This document shows, piece by piece, positions 43,174 to 51,791 of a stretch of DNA of 64,000 nucleotides. The notes beneath the pieces were generated by a model. The model saw only the letters and a program-made list of their open reading frames with translations. It had not been told where the DNA came from and ran no database searches. The translations under genes and the position numbers were made by a program. Origin of the DNA: Evansella alkalicola. Its GTDB lineage: Bacteria; Bacillota; Bacilli; Bacillales; Salisediminibacteriaceae. The stretch spans positions 1 to 64,000 of the forward strand of contig NZ_JAHQCR010000036.1 in NCBI RefSeq assembly GCF_019042735.1, in the 5' to 3' direction. Each line of letters opens with the position of its first letter. Position 1 is the first letter of the stretch.

Positions 43174-43857
43174 CTAAAACAACAGCAACACGAGAGGGCT
43201 AATGAGGGATACGATCACTGCACTCATTACCATGGCAATGGTACTTACTGCGCCTTCTTTTTCCCCATATTCCATGGCTTTAGAGGTTCCAATCGCATGT
43301 GATGCACAGCCGATTCCAACCCCACGCCCGATAAAATGATTGATACCAGTATATTTGAATGTAAAAGTACTCATTACGGCCCCGCCTATTCCTGCAATCA
43401 TTACAAATACTGCCGCTAGAGGAGATATTCCACCTAATGAGCCTGAAATATCCATTGCCACTGGTGTCGTGACAGATTTCGGTGCGATGGAATATAAAAT
43501 AGAATCGTTGAATCGTAGCAACTTAGCTAAGATAACACCACTCATTACTCCAATCAATGCTCCAGTGAAAACTCCAATTGTTATTGGTATATAGAAGTCT
43601 TTTAACAGTTTGCGCTGATTATAAAGGGGGTATGCCAAAGCCACCACAGCAGGTCCCAAAAGCATATCGATCCATTTCCCACCGGTTAAAAATGTTTCAT
43701 AGGAGACATTAAATGTAAGCAGAATCACAATAATTACCACAGTTGCAAGTAGTACAGGCAATGTAAAAGGGGACTGATATTTCATATAAATGTATCTGCA
43801 CCCTAAATAAACTAAAATGATTCCCATGATGATCAGGATTGGCAAAATTTTATCCAT
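43174..43857 (-). CDS. lrgB: LrgB/CidB-family membrane protein
   Basis: 227 residues, six or more membrane segments. Family motifs: GPAVVALAYPLYNQ, SVTTPVAMDISGSLGG and GVGIGCASHAIGTSKAMEYGE. Partner of the LrgA-like protein, which it overlaps by eight bases. LrgAB systems influence murein hydrolase activity and, in Bacillus and Streptococcus, pyruvate transport. No LytSR-type regulator is adjacent. Confidence 0.92.
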   Translation of the reverse strand: MDKILPILIIMGIILVYLGCRYIYMKYQSPFTLPVLLATVVIIVILLTFNVSYETFLTGGKWIDMLLGPAVVALAYPLYNQRKLLKDFYIPITIGVFTGALIGVMSGVILAKLLRFNDSILYSIAPKSVTTPVAMDISGSLGGISPLAAVFVMIAGIGGAVMSTFTFKYTGINHFIGRGVGIGCASHAIGTSKAMEYGEKEGAVSTIAMVMSAVIVSLISPLVLLLF

Positions 43858-44254
43858 TTTGAACCTCCCTCACCGTTTCATCGGAAGAAGTTGTCCCCTC
43901 GGTTAAATCGGGTGCTAACCTTTGACTTAGCCTTCCCGCAATAATCATCACAAGTAAAGTACTAAATAAAACGATGAGAATAAGTAAAAACCCCTTGCCG
44001 AAAAATAAATCAAAATAATTCATCATTCCCACTGTTGCTGGAATAAAAAAGAGAGGGAGATACTTAATAAGGAAATGAGCACCATCTTTTACCCATGCAG
44101 GTTTAATAAGATTCGTTGTTAATGCGGTGAAAAACAGAAGCATCCCAATAACACTCCCTGGTATAGGAAGGTTTAAAAAAGATTGAATTACTATTCCTAT
44201 ATAATAAAATATGTACAATATTGCTATATGGCATATAACTCGCAATGCCTCCAT
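43850..44254 (-). CDS. lrgA: LrgA/CidA-family holin-like protein
   Basis: About 134 residues, four membrane segments, with the family core LPIPGSVIGMLLFFTALTT and FFIPATVGMMNYFDLF. ATG at 44254 is preferred because GGAGGA lies nine bases upstream; an ATG at 44263 abuts that site directly. First gene of a two-gene operon with lrgB. Confidence 0.9.
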   Translation of the reverse strand: MEALRVICHIAILYIFYYIGIVIQSFLNLPIPGSVIGMLLFFTALTTNLIKPAWVKDGAHFLIKYLPLFFIPATVGMMNYFDLFFGKGFLLILIVLFSTLLVMIIAGRLSQRLAPDLTEGTTSSDETVREVQNG

Positions 44255-44369
44255 GTTCAACATTCCTCCAAAATATAAACTCGCTTCTGAATCGAAACTA
44301 GCTTCGTTAAAACCAATATTAAATGATTATACCAAACTATTTCTTCTTGTATATCAAATATATAACCTT

Positions 44370-44460
44370 ACACCAATTCGTTGCTGGTGGACGCTTTTCC
44401 CGTGGAAGCTGAAGTCTTGCCCTTGGAAAGCGATCTGGTGGTTGCCATATCAACAACAAC
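44370..44460. repeat. Palindromic GC-richer element upstream of the DoxX-like gene
   Basis: GCTGGTGGACGCTTTTCC and GGAAAGCGATCTGGTGG (with CTTGGAAAGCG) form a long imperfect inverted repeat. The composition differs from the AT-rich surroundings and recalls Bacillaceae repeats with CGCTTTCC cores. No gene fits here. Confidence 0.45.
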
Positions 44461-44575
44461 ACCTCTTACAGTGGTTTTAGTGAACTTTTAACATAACTAA
44501 ATAATTCCAAGAAGGTATTTCCTATTTATTCTATGAATATATGTAAAATATCAAAGTTCCATGGAGGGGTTAAGG

Positions 44576-44986
44576 ATGACTAAATTACTTACTTTAGTTT
44601 CAAGATTGATTTTAGGGATCATTTTTTTAGGTGCAGGAATAAACGGCTTCTTTGTTATTTTTGGGATAGATCCTTTTATTGAGACAAGTGATGCAGCGAT
44701 GGAGATATTTCAATTTGACTATTTACTAGTTTTTGAAAAATCATTAGAAGTAATTTGCGGCATCTTACTATTATCTAACCGGTTTGTACCATTAGCCCTT
44801 GCTATCTTAGCACCGATAATCGCTAATATCCTTTTGTTACATATATTTATGGATCCAAGCTTACTTTTACTTGCCATCGTTTTAGTTATTTGCCACAGCA
44901 CTTTATTAGTTATTTATCGGAAAAACTTTTTGGCACTCTTAGAAAAGAAGCCCATTATTAAAATCCCAGATATACCATCAAGCTAA
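44576..44986 (+). CDS. DoxX-like small membrane protein
   Basis: About 136 residues, four membrane segments, starting MTKLLTLVSRLILGIIFLGAG, the pattern of the DoxX/DoxD family. Function not known in this context. ATG at 44576 follows GGAGGGGTTAAGG; an ATG at 44561 lies inside that site. Convergent with glxK, whose stop is only eight bases away. Confidence 0.75.
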   Translation: MTKLLTLVSRLILGIIFLGAGINGFFVIFGIDPFIETSDAAMEIFQFDYLLVFEKSLEVICGILLLSNRFVPLALAILAPIIANILLLHIFMDPSLLLLAIVLVICHSTLLVIYRKNFLALLEKKPIIKIPDIPSS

Positions 44987-44993
44987 CAGTATT

Positions 44994-46148
44994 TTAGCCG
45001 TTTATATTATTGTTTCTTCCTAGTTGGTATAAATCCAGCGTCCTTTTTACCGCATTATATAACAACAACTCACTCTCCTTCATGGCCTCGTGAAGGGGCA
45101 TTGGCCTGTCTACAATTGGAACGACAGCAGAAATTCCCTCAGCTCGGACTCGATCCTCCCCTTCACCAACTGCACCTGTAAATGCAATGACAGGAACACT
45201 TTGCGCTTTTGCTAGCCTCCCTATACCTACAGGAACTTTCCCGTAAAGACTTTGTCCATCAACCCTTCCTTCTCCTGTAAAAACAAGGTCGCAATTTTTC
45301 AAATGCTTCGCAAAGTGAGATGTCTCGACGACAATGTCCAAGCCACTACGGAACTCCACGTCCAATAATGATTTCAGCATAAAACCAATACCTCCAGCAG
45401 CCCCGCTGCCAGGTGAATTCACCATATTTTTTCCTAAAGCATCTATAACCACCTTAGAAAAATGAACCATTCCTGCTTCAAATGTCTCGATTTGATCCGC
45501 TGTGACACCCTTTTGTGGGCCAAAAACACGAATCGCCCCATTATCCCCGAGTAAAGGGTTCGTCACATCAGAGGCTACTACAATTTTTACATCATATAGC
45601 CTTCGATCTATGTGCCTAGTGTCTATTCGAGCAATACGACCGAGCTCCCCTCCGACACGATGCATTTCAACGCCATCATGGTCGAAAACCTTCAGACCTA
45701 GGGCTTGAAAGAGACCAACACCAGCATCCACAGTCGCACTCCCACCAAGTCCTAAAATGATCGACTTGCCCCCACGGTTGAGGGCATTTAAAATGAGCTG
45801 TCCCGTACCAAATGTTGTTGCACGAGCTGGGCTCTTCTCCTCGTCACTTAAAAGAGGTAATCCTGATGCAGCTGCCGTTTCAATAACAGCTATTTTCCCC
45901 TCTGGAATCCACCCATAATACGTTTCAATATCTCGTCCCAAAGGATCCTCCACGTTACAAAAGATCTTCTTGCTATTGGGAATTCCCAATAGGATCGCAT
46001 CAACGGTTCCTTCTCCCCCATCTGCCATGGGAATTTCTAACACCTCTATGTTTTCATCAAAAGAATTAATCGCTCGCTTCATGATAGATGATACTTGTAT
46101 ATTTGTGAGTGAGCCCTTGAAAGAGTCAGAAGCAACAATAATCTTCAA
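44994..46148 (-). CDS. glxK: Glycerate kinase
   Basis: 384 residues, glycerate kinase type 1 (GarK/GlxK). Phosphorylates glycerate to 2-phosphoglycerate. Signatures: ASDSFKGSLT, ADGGEGTVDA, LGLGGSATVDAGVG, SGAAGGIG and TGEGRVDGQS. TTG start at 46148 with GGAGGGGG upstream. Single-gene unit; no glycerate permease next to it. Confidence 0.94.
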   Translation of the reverse strand: MKIIVASDSFKGSLTNIQVSSIMKRAINSFDENIEVLEIPMADGGEGTVDAILLGIPNSKKIFCNVEDPLGRDIETYYGWIPEGKIAVIETAAASGLPLLSDEEKSPARATTFGTGQLILNALNRGGKSIILGLGGSATVDAGVGLFQALGLKVFDHDGVEMHRVGGELGRIARIDTRHIDRRLYDVKIVVASDVTNPLLGDNGAIRVFGPQKGVTADQIETFEAGMVHFSKVVIDALGKNMVNSPGSGAAGGIGFMLKSLLDVEFRSGLDIVVETSHFAKHLKNCDLVFTGEGRVDGQSLYGKVPVGIGRLAKAQSVPVIAFTGAVGEGEDRVRAEGISAVVPIVDRPMPLHEAMKESELLLYNAVKRTLDLYQLGRNNNING

Positions 46149-46222
46149 CCCAATCCCCCTCCTTCTTCATCAACGACATTTACATCTATCATACTACGAA
46201 TTCTATAGAATTTAACTCCTAC

Positions 46223-46266
46223 AAAAAAGTCAGGGTTGCTTTTTACGTTAGCAGTACCCCGACTAA
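46223..46266 (-). terminator. Terminator of the membrane GGDEF gene
   Basis: AGTCGGGGTACTGCT and AGCAACCCTGACT arms on the minus strand, followed by TTTTTTG, ten bases after the stop. Confidence 0.75.
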
Positions 46267-46275
46267 TAATTAACT

Positions 46276-47295
46276 CTATTTCAATACCCTAATCTGATTC
46301 TTCCCATCATTCTTCGAGCGATATAACAGCTTATCTGCTTCAGATAAAACCTTTAAGACATCATAATTTAAATCAGCTGCTTCCACTACACCTGCACTAA
46401 TTGTAATTTTCAATGCTTGTTTATCATAAATAAATGATTCCTCTTCAATCATTATTCTAATGGATTCCATTATTTCACTGGCTTCATTTTTTTTAAAACC
46501 TTTAAGAATGATTAGCAATTCATCTCCGCCCCATCTTACAACCGATGCATTTTCTGGCAGATTGTTTTTCATCAAAGTGGCTATTTTTTTCAAAATGAAA
46601 TCTCCAAATAAATGACCATGTTTGTCATTCACCGTTTTAAAATCATCAATATCACAAAAGCAGATACTGACAGGACTACCTGTATCCTTTGCCTCAAGCA
46701 ACTGTTCTTCAATCATCTGCTCCCCTGTTTTTTTATTATATAAATTTGTTAAGTAATCAATTTTCAAATGATACGCCATATGTCTTAATCGAACCTGCAA
46801 AAACATAACGCTATAACCTAACGTAAAATAAGAAATAATATAGACTCCTGCCCTAATCCACTCCGTAAACTCTGCATTTGAAAAATACATATTAAGCCCT
46901 GTATAAACGACTCCAAGCATAATAATCCAGAGAATGGCCCCATGTCTCACCCTTGACATAACCATTGCAGCAAATGAAATAGATGGCAAATAATACATTG
47001 GCATGAACGGACTATCCTTATGTCCAGTCAAGGAAATCATAATAAATACAATCGTGATATTAATAGTACATAGTATTAAAACATATAAGTCCCTGCCATC
47101 ATTAGCACTATATTTTCCAAGAAGATAATTCACTATAAAGGCAAACACAAATAATATATTTAGCCATATTGATATGGTTGAGTCCGTTCCCCAATAATAA
47201 CTTACAACTATAAAATAGAGGATATTTTGTAAAGTAATAAAAATCATCATAAATCTTTTTTCTGTATTTTCAATCTGGTTTATTCTCTTTTCCAT
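46276..47295 (-). CDS. Membrane-bound GGDEF protein
   Basis: 339 residues. Six membrane segments in the first 175 residues, without a recognised periplasmic sensor, then a GGDEF domain (about 180-335). The active loop is WGGDEL: the Phe is replaced by Leu while the catalytic GGDE is kept, so cyclase activity is likely but unproven. No RxxD inhibitory site. GGGGGGAG lies before the ATG. Confidence 0.88.
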   Translation of the reverse strand: MEKRINQIENTEKRFMMIFITLQNILYFIVVSYYWGTDSTISIWLNILFVFAFIVNYLLGKYSANDGRDLYVLILCTINITIVFIMISLTGHKDSPFMPMYYLPSISFAAMVMSRVRHGAILWIIMLGVVYTGLNMYFSNAEFTEWIRAGVYIISYFTLGYSVMFLQVRLRHMAYHLKIDYLTNLYNKKTGEQMIEEQLLEAKDTGSPVSICFCDIDDFKTVNDKHGHLFGDFILKKIATLMKNNLPENASVVRWGGDELLIILKGFKKNEASEIMESIRIMIEEESFIYDKQALKITISAGVVEAADLNYDVLKVLSEADKLLYRSKNDGKNQIRVLK

Positions 47296-47504
47296 CTATG
47301 TCTCCCCCCTCGTTGCGTCCATTAGACCTTTCTATATATAAAATGTATATACAAATTGTAATTACAAGATAATACTCCCACCTTAAGTATAAACTATGGT
47401 ATTTGTTTAGGTATATAGTTCTATCATCTCCACCTGAATATAAGTATGAAATACCTATATTTAACTTTTTTATGTACTTTTTGCTCATTATTTGCTCTTC
47501 ACTA

Positions 47505-47547
47505 TAAAAAAAGCATTTTCAAGATTATGCTGATCTTGAAAATGCTC
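47505..47547 (-). terminator. Terminator of the ZIP transporter gene
   Basis: Perfect 14-bp stem AGCATTTTCAAGAT / ATCTTGAAAATGCT followed by TTTTTTT on the minus strand. Confidence 0.88.
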
Positions 47548-47571
47548 TCAGAAATTATTCATCAAATTCCA

Positions 47572-48399
47572 TCACAGATAATGTAACCAAAGGGAAATAA
47601 ACACACCAATCGAGGTTACAAAACCTACAGTTGGTCCACCTTCCCGGTACGCTTCTGGCATCATCGTCGATGCAATCATTGCAATAATGGCGCCACCTGC
47701 AAAACAACTTACGATGGCTTTGATATCATTTGAGGCCATTTCTAGTAAAGTGGCCCCTGCTAAAGAACATAGTGCGGAGAAAAACACAACAAGAAACCAT
47801 AAAAAAAGAATCTTTCTGGTGGAATATCCACTTTTTTGAAGACCAACAGTACTGGACAGCCCCTCTGGGATATTACTAATAAATATCGAAACGACTAAAG
47901 CAAGACTTACGCCTCCTCCTCCAATAAGGCTCATACCAATCATTGCTGACTCAGGCAAAGTGTCCATAACAGTCCCAATAAATATCCCTTTTCCTGAGCT
48001 CGAACCTTTAGAAGACGAGTGATCGCTTTTTTTGGTTGAAGGCTTATGAAAAAGTGAAGTTGTCCCTACTCCACCGTTTGTCGCTTCCCGTGCCTCATTC
48101 CCTTGTTCCTGCGTTCTTTCAGAGTTCTTTCTCTGTTGGCCACCCCGATGGGAGACAAAATAATCCAAGACCGTAAATACCAGAGCACCACCTAAAAATC
48201 CGATTGCCACCTCCAAAAAACCACTAATTTCTAATGACTCCTCTAACAATTCATACGTTGTGGCACCTATCAAAGCGCCAGTCCCTAGAGCCATAATGTA
48301 ACCAATAATTCTTCTAGGGATCGTAAACTTAAGTACAACTAACGCTCCAAGTAATGTAGCTGAAGCTGCAATTGTTCCCCACATAATGGCGTTCCACAT
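47572..48399 (-). CDS. ZIP family metal transporter
   Basis: 275 residues with about eight membrane segments. Metal-binding helices contain DTLPESAMIG and SNIPEGLSST; a further MMPEAYREGG lies near the end. A hydrophilic loop between segments (about 85-135) is rich in Ser, Lys and Gln instead of the usual His. Likely divalent metal (Zn/Mn/Fe) transport across the membrane, direction not shown. GGGGGCG lies before the ATG. No Zur or MntR site was recognised. Confidence 0.88.
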   Translation of the reverse strand: MWNAIMWGTIAASATLLGALVVLKFTIPRRIIGYIMALGTGALIGATTYELLEESLEISGFLEVAIGFLGGALVFTVLDYFVSHRGGQQRKNSERTQEQGNEAREATNGGVGTTSLFHKPSTKKSDHSSSKGSSSGKGIFIGTVMDTLPESAMIGMSLIGGGGVSLALVVSIFISNIPEGLSSTVGLQKSGYSTRKILFLWFLVVFFSALCSLAGATLLEMASNDIKAIVSCFAGGAIIAMIASTMMPEAYREGGPTVGFVTSIGVFISLWLHYL

Positions 48400-48510
48400 A
48401 CAGGAGTCGCCCCCTAATTTACATTCTCCTTTAATACCATTTTCATTTATGGGGGAAAATATGCAGATAATAAACTTCAGAACGGTCGTTATGAGCTCTC
48501 GGCACTCGGC

Positions 48511-49351
48511 TTATCGACAGTTTTGCTTGCGATTCCTAAAATCTGTCGGTATCAGCTCGTTTTATCGACAGATTTGCTTGTGGAAAACTCAAATCTGTCG
48601 GTATCAACCAGCTTTATCGACAGTTTTACTCGTGGAAAACTCAAATCTGTCGGTATGAGCTCGCCTTATCGACAGTTTTACTCATGAAAAACTCAAATCT
48701 GCCGGTATTAACTCGCTTTATCGACAGTTTTACTCTTGAAAAACTCAAAACTGTCGGTATCAGCTCTCCTTATCGACAGTTTTACTCATGAAAAACTCAA
48801 ATCTGCCGGTATTAACTCGCTTTATCGACAGTTTTACTCTTGAAAAACTCAAAACTGTCGGTATCAGCTCGCCTTATCGACAGTTTTACTCATGAAAAAC
48901 TCAAATCTGCCGGTATTAACTCGCTTTATCGACAGTTTTACTCTTGAAAAACTCAAATCTGTCGGTATCAGCTCGCCTTATCGACAGTTTTACTCGTGAA
49001 AAACTCAAATCTGTCGGTATCAACCAGCTTTATCGACAGTTTTACTCGTGAAAAACTCAAATCTGTCGGTATCAACCAGCTTTATCGACAGTTTTGCTTT
49101 TGAAAAACTCAAATCTGTCGGTATCAACTCCCTTTATCGACAGATTCACTCCTGAAAAATTCAAATCTGTCGGTATCAACTCCCTTTATCGACAGATTCA
49201 CTCCTAAAAAATTCAAATCTGTCGGTATTAACTCGCCTTATCGACAGATTTACATGCGGAATTTTCAAATCTGTCGGTATCATCCCGCCTTATCGACAGT
49301 TTTACTCGTGAAAAACTCAAATCTGTCGGTAAGAGCTCGGTTTATCGACAG
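48511..49351. repeat. 52-bp hairpin tandem array (17 copies)
   Basis: TTATCGACAG occurs at 48511, 48562, 48614 and then every 52 bases to 49342: 16 full units and one partial. Each unit has left arm TATCGACAGTTTT or TATCGACAGATTT and right arm AAATCTGTCGGTA, so it can form a stem of about 13 bp. The six units from 48666 to 48977 alternate between two variants (CATG...CTGCCGGTATTAACTCGC and CTTG...CTGTCGGTATCAGCTC), a 104-bp higher-order repeat. Non-coding between two leftward genes. Confidence 0.95.
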
Positions 49352-49398
49352 TTCACACAATCTCAATTTCCCCGCCGCATTTCATGTAACAAATCTAT

Positions 49399-49452
49399 AA
49401 AAAAAATGGCTATGCCAACACCACAATAAAGGGTGTGACATAGCCATTCTTA
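49399..49452 (-). terminator. Terminator of lipoprotein gene 1
   Basis: Long stem AATGGCTATG ... CATAGCCATT with inner ACACCC/GGTGTT pairing, followed by TTTTTTT on the minus strand. Its GGCTATG/CATAGCC core is shared with the hairpin after the paralogous gene (58372). Confidence 0.88.
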
Positions 49453-49484
49453 TTTATCCTTTATTCGATTAGAAAATGGTTATC

Positions 49485-51215
49485 TTACCATTCTCCCCTT
49501 ACACGAGCTTGAACTACTTCTGTAAAGAATGCTTCATACTCATCTACATCAAGTTGACGATAAGCATTTACAAAATCTTCCCACTCTGATTCGAAGTCAG
49601 CTGGGTCAGCTAATACGATACGTGCATAGTGACGCTTTTGTAATTCTTCTGCTCTCTCTTCAAAAATTTGAATTGGAGAACCTTGCTCAATGTTTGCACT
49701 CCAAGCAGGATACCAAGGACGATCTTGTGGTTGAGCAAATAATTCTGCAAACATACTAATGTCATATGCATCTAAAATTTCTCTGTCACTTTCAGTATAC
49801 TCAGCTAGAGCAACTTCAGGTTGACGACGAGGTTCAACAGCATTCCCATCAGAGAATGAACCATTGATACGTGGCCAATCCCACTCAAATACTGTCATAC
49901 CAATATCTTGTCTTAAGCTTTCGTCTTGCATAAGAGCAATTTGCTCATCTGTACGATAGAAGTAACCATCTTCATCTACGTTGTAGTGCTCTCCTTCATA
50001 ACCCCACATGATAAGCTTTTGGTTTTCCTCTCTTACAAGGTTATCCCAGAATTGAATAATACGCTCTGGATTTTCAGCATTAACAGTTATAGCTGCACCA
50101 CGATTTCCTGTAAATGCTGGTGGATCTATATATTGATCTTCAATACCTTCATCAAATACGATTGGTAAAGCCATAAACTCTTTATCTGGGTCTCCTGCAT
50201 CTCTCAATGCATTACGTGCGTCCCCAAACTGCCAACCATAGTCAAAGAATCCTAATACACGACCAGAAGATAGTTTTCCTAAATACTCATCATAGTTCAT
50301 AACGAACATTTCTTGATCTAGGTATCCTTCTGCGTTTAGTTCATTTAACTTCTGTAAATAACGCTTTGCATGTTCAGAATCAGCATAAACAGTTGCTTCA
50401 TGCGTATCCATGTCAATCATTACGCCACCATCGTTTGGATAACCAGCTAAATGGTTCGGAATGTTAGAGAAAGCAAAGAATCTCCAGTCATACGTTAAAC
50501 CAGTAAATGGAATCGTATTCATTCCATCAATTTGAGGATTATCATCAGCGTATTGAGTAATAAGATCAAAATATTCATCTAAAGTTGTGACTTCAGGGTA
50601 TCCATTTTCTTTAAGTACGGCTCTTTGAATCCAGAAAGCACCTTGGTCAATGTTTGCCATTGGCTTGAATTCATTTACATTAGCACCAAACGGAATCCAG
50701 AAAATTTCTCCGTCCATTTTCATTTGGTCAAGGTAAGGACCATACGCTTCTAGAATGTGAGGACCATGCTCTTCTAGTAAGTCATCTAGTGGAATGAATG
50801 CTTCTGCATCATATAGTGCGTCAATTGCAGAGTCAGGAACGATTACATCTGGGTAATCTCCACTTGCTATCATAACACCAACTCGTTGGTTTACGTCTCC
50901 AACGTTATGCTCTAACTGGAAGTTAACACCAGTTTGTTCTTCAAATAGTTGTCCTAATTCTGTTTCATTTGTATTAATGTCGCGTCCAGTTCCTCCAGCA
51001 TTAAAGAAGGAATATGTTACAACTGGTTCTGTTTGATATCCAGTAGACGCTTCTCCTTCATCTCCATCAGCATCATCAGTGTCTTCACCAGCATCTTCTG
51101 TCTCAGGTGTGTCATCTTGGTCATCTGTGTCAGCATCCTCGTCTGTTGAACATGCCGCAAAAACTAAAACCAATGATAACATTAATAATAACAACCAACT
51201 CATTCTCTTAAACAT
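49485..51215 (-). CDS. Substrate-binding lipoprotein, LplA-like, paralog 1
   Basis: 576 residues, large extracellular solute-binding protein. Signal peptide with lipobox FAAC (Cys22), then a 40-residue linker made mostly of Asp and Glu. The mature part has the LplA/YtcQ-type core (PDVIVPDSAIDALYDAEAFIPLDDL; LTYDWRFFAFSNIPNHLAGY). GAGAGGGG lies before the ATG. It is very similar throughout to the protein at 58444, an obvious duplication. The partner permeases (LplB/YtcP-type) are not in the window. Promoter, cre-like site and a shared inverted repeat lie upstream. Confidence 0.9.
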   Translation of the reverse strand: MFKRMSWLLLLMLSLVLVFAACSTDEDADTDDQDDTPETEDAGEDTDDADGDEGEASTGYQTEPVVTYSFFNAGGTGRDINTNETELGQLFEEQTGVNFQLEHNVGDVNQRVGVMIASGDYPDVIVPDSAIDALYDAEAFIPLDDLLEEHGPHILEAYGPYLDQMKMDGEIFWIPFGANVNEFKPMANIDQGAFWIQRAVLKENGYPEVTTLDEYFDLITQYADDNPQIDGMNTIPFTGLTYDWRFFAFSNIPNHLAGYPNDGGVMIDMDTHEATVYADSEHAKRYLQKLNELNAEGYLDQEMFVMNYDEYLGKLSSGRVLGFFDYGWQFGDARNALRDAGDPDKEFMALPIVFDEGIEDQYIDPPAFTGNRGAAITVNAENPERIIQFWDNLVREENQKLIMWGYEGEHYNVDEDGYFYRTDEQIALMQDESLRQDIGMTVFEWDWPRINGSFSDGNAVEPRRQPEVALAEYTESDREILDAYDISMFAELFAQPQDRPWYPAWSANIEQGSPIQIFEERAEELQKRHYARIVLADPADFESEWEDFVNAYRQLDVDEYEAFFTEVVQARVRGEW

Positions 51216-51285
51216 ATAACTTCCCCTCTCAAGTAAGTAATTGTCCCTTTTTTTTGATGAGATTTAAAAACATAATGAAACTATT

Positions 51286-51313
51286 ATTATCCTATTTGAA
51301 TCACCCCTTTCAA
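51286..51313 (-). promoter_or_regulatory. Promoter of lipoprotein gene 1
   Basis: On the minus strand TTGAAA, 16 bases, GATAAT. The block TTGAAAGGGGTGAT is also found upstream of the paralog (60250-60263). Confidence 0.6.
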
Positions 51314-51318
51314 AGCAT

Positions 51319-51334
51319 CATAAAGCGCTTACAT
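51319..51334 (-). promoter_or_regulatory. cre-like catabolite-response site
   Basis: ATGTAAGCGCTTTATG on the minus strand matches the cre consensus except for the last CA. It lies six bases upstream of the -35 element. Confidence 0.5.
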
Positions 51335-51666
51335 ATGAGATAAAAAAATATATTTAGAATAAATTATTAAAAAATAGTAAAATATCAAACTAAATTCTCA
51401 TTCGAACATCTTTAGATTTCAACCTATAAACTAAATGAATTGTCCGTATGAGTTTATTATATTTCAACTACAAAGTAATAGCAACATATTTTTTAAATTT
51501 CGACAAAAAACTTATATGACGGTGACAAAAGCGTTAAAACATATGGGAAAATTGGACATTCACTCCCAAAAAAGTAAACCCTTTATATTTTTAAACTATA
51601 ACTTTACTTTATAAGGTTGACACAAAGACTAGTTTTCCTAATGGTCATAAATTAGCACAGCTGAAA

Positions 51667-51695
51667 AACTTGTATGGTAAAAGTACATACAAGTT
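51667..51695. promoter_or_regulatory. Inverted repeat shared by both lipoprotein genes, copy 1
   Basis: AACTTGTATG and CATACAAGTT, perfect 10-bp arms, 9-base spacer. The arms recur at 60353-60376. Candidate operator for a cluster regulator such as the GntR-family protein. Confidence 0.45.
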
Positions 51696-51738
51696 CCGCT
51701 TATAATTATAAGTAAATTAGGTATTTTATTCATCCAAA

Positions 51739-51769
51739 AGACCTACAGGAATTAAATCCTATAGGTCAG
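51739..51769 (-). terminator. Terminator of the GH43 gene
   Basis: GACCTATAGGA and TTCCTGTAGGTC arms on the minus strand followed by TTTT, about 25 bases after the stop. Confidence 0.75.
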
Positions 51770-51791
51770 TTACAATTAACAATGAATATAT

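Noticed and set aside
44211..44480. 89-codon plus-strand ORF
   Set aside because: It overlaps lrgA and the palindromic element; no ribosome binding site.
47270..47488. 72-codon minus-strand ORF before the membrane GGDEF gene
   Set aside because: It overlaps the start of that gene in another frame and ends beyond its ribosome site; not protein-like.
48511..49351. CRISPR array
   Set aside because: The whole 52-bp unit is repeated, with no unique spacers, the units drift gradually, and there are no cas genes.
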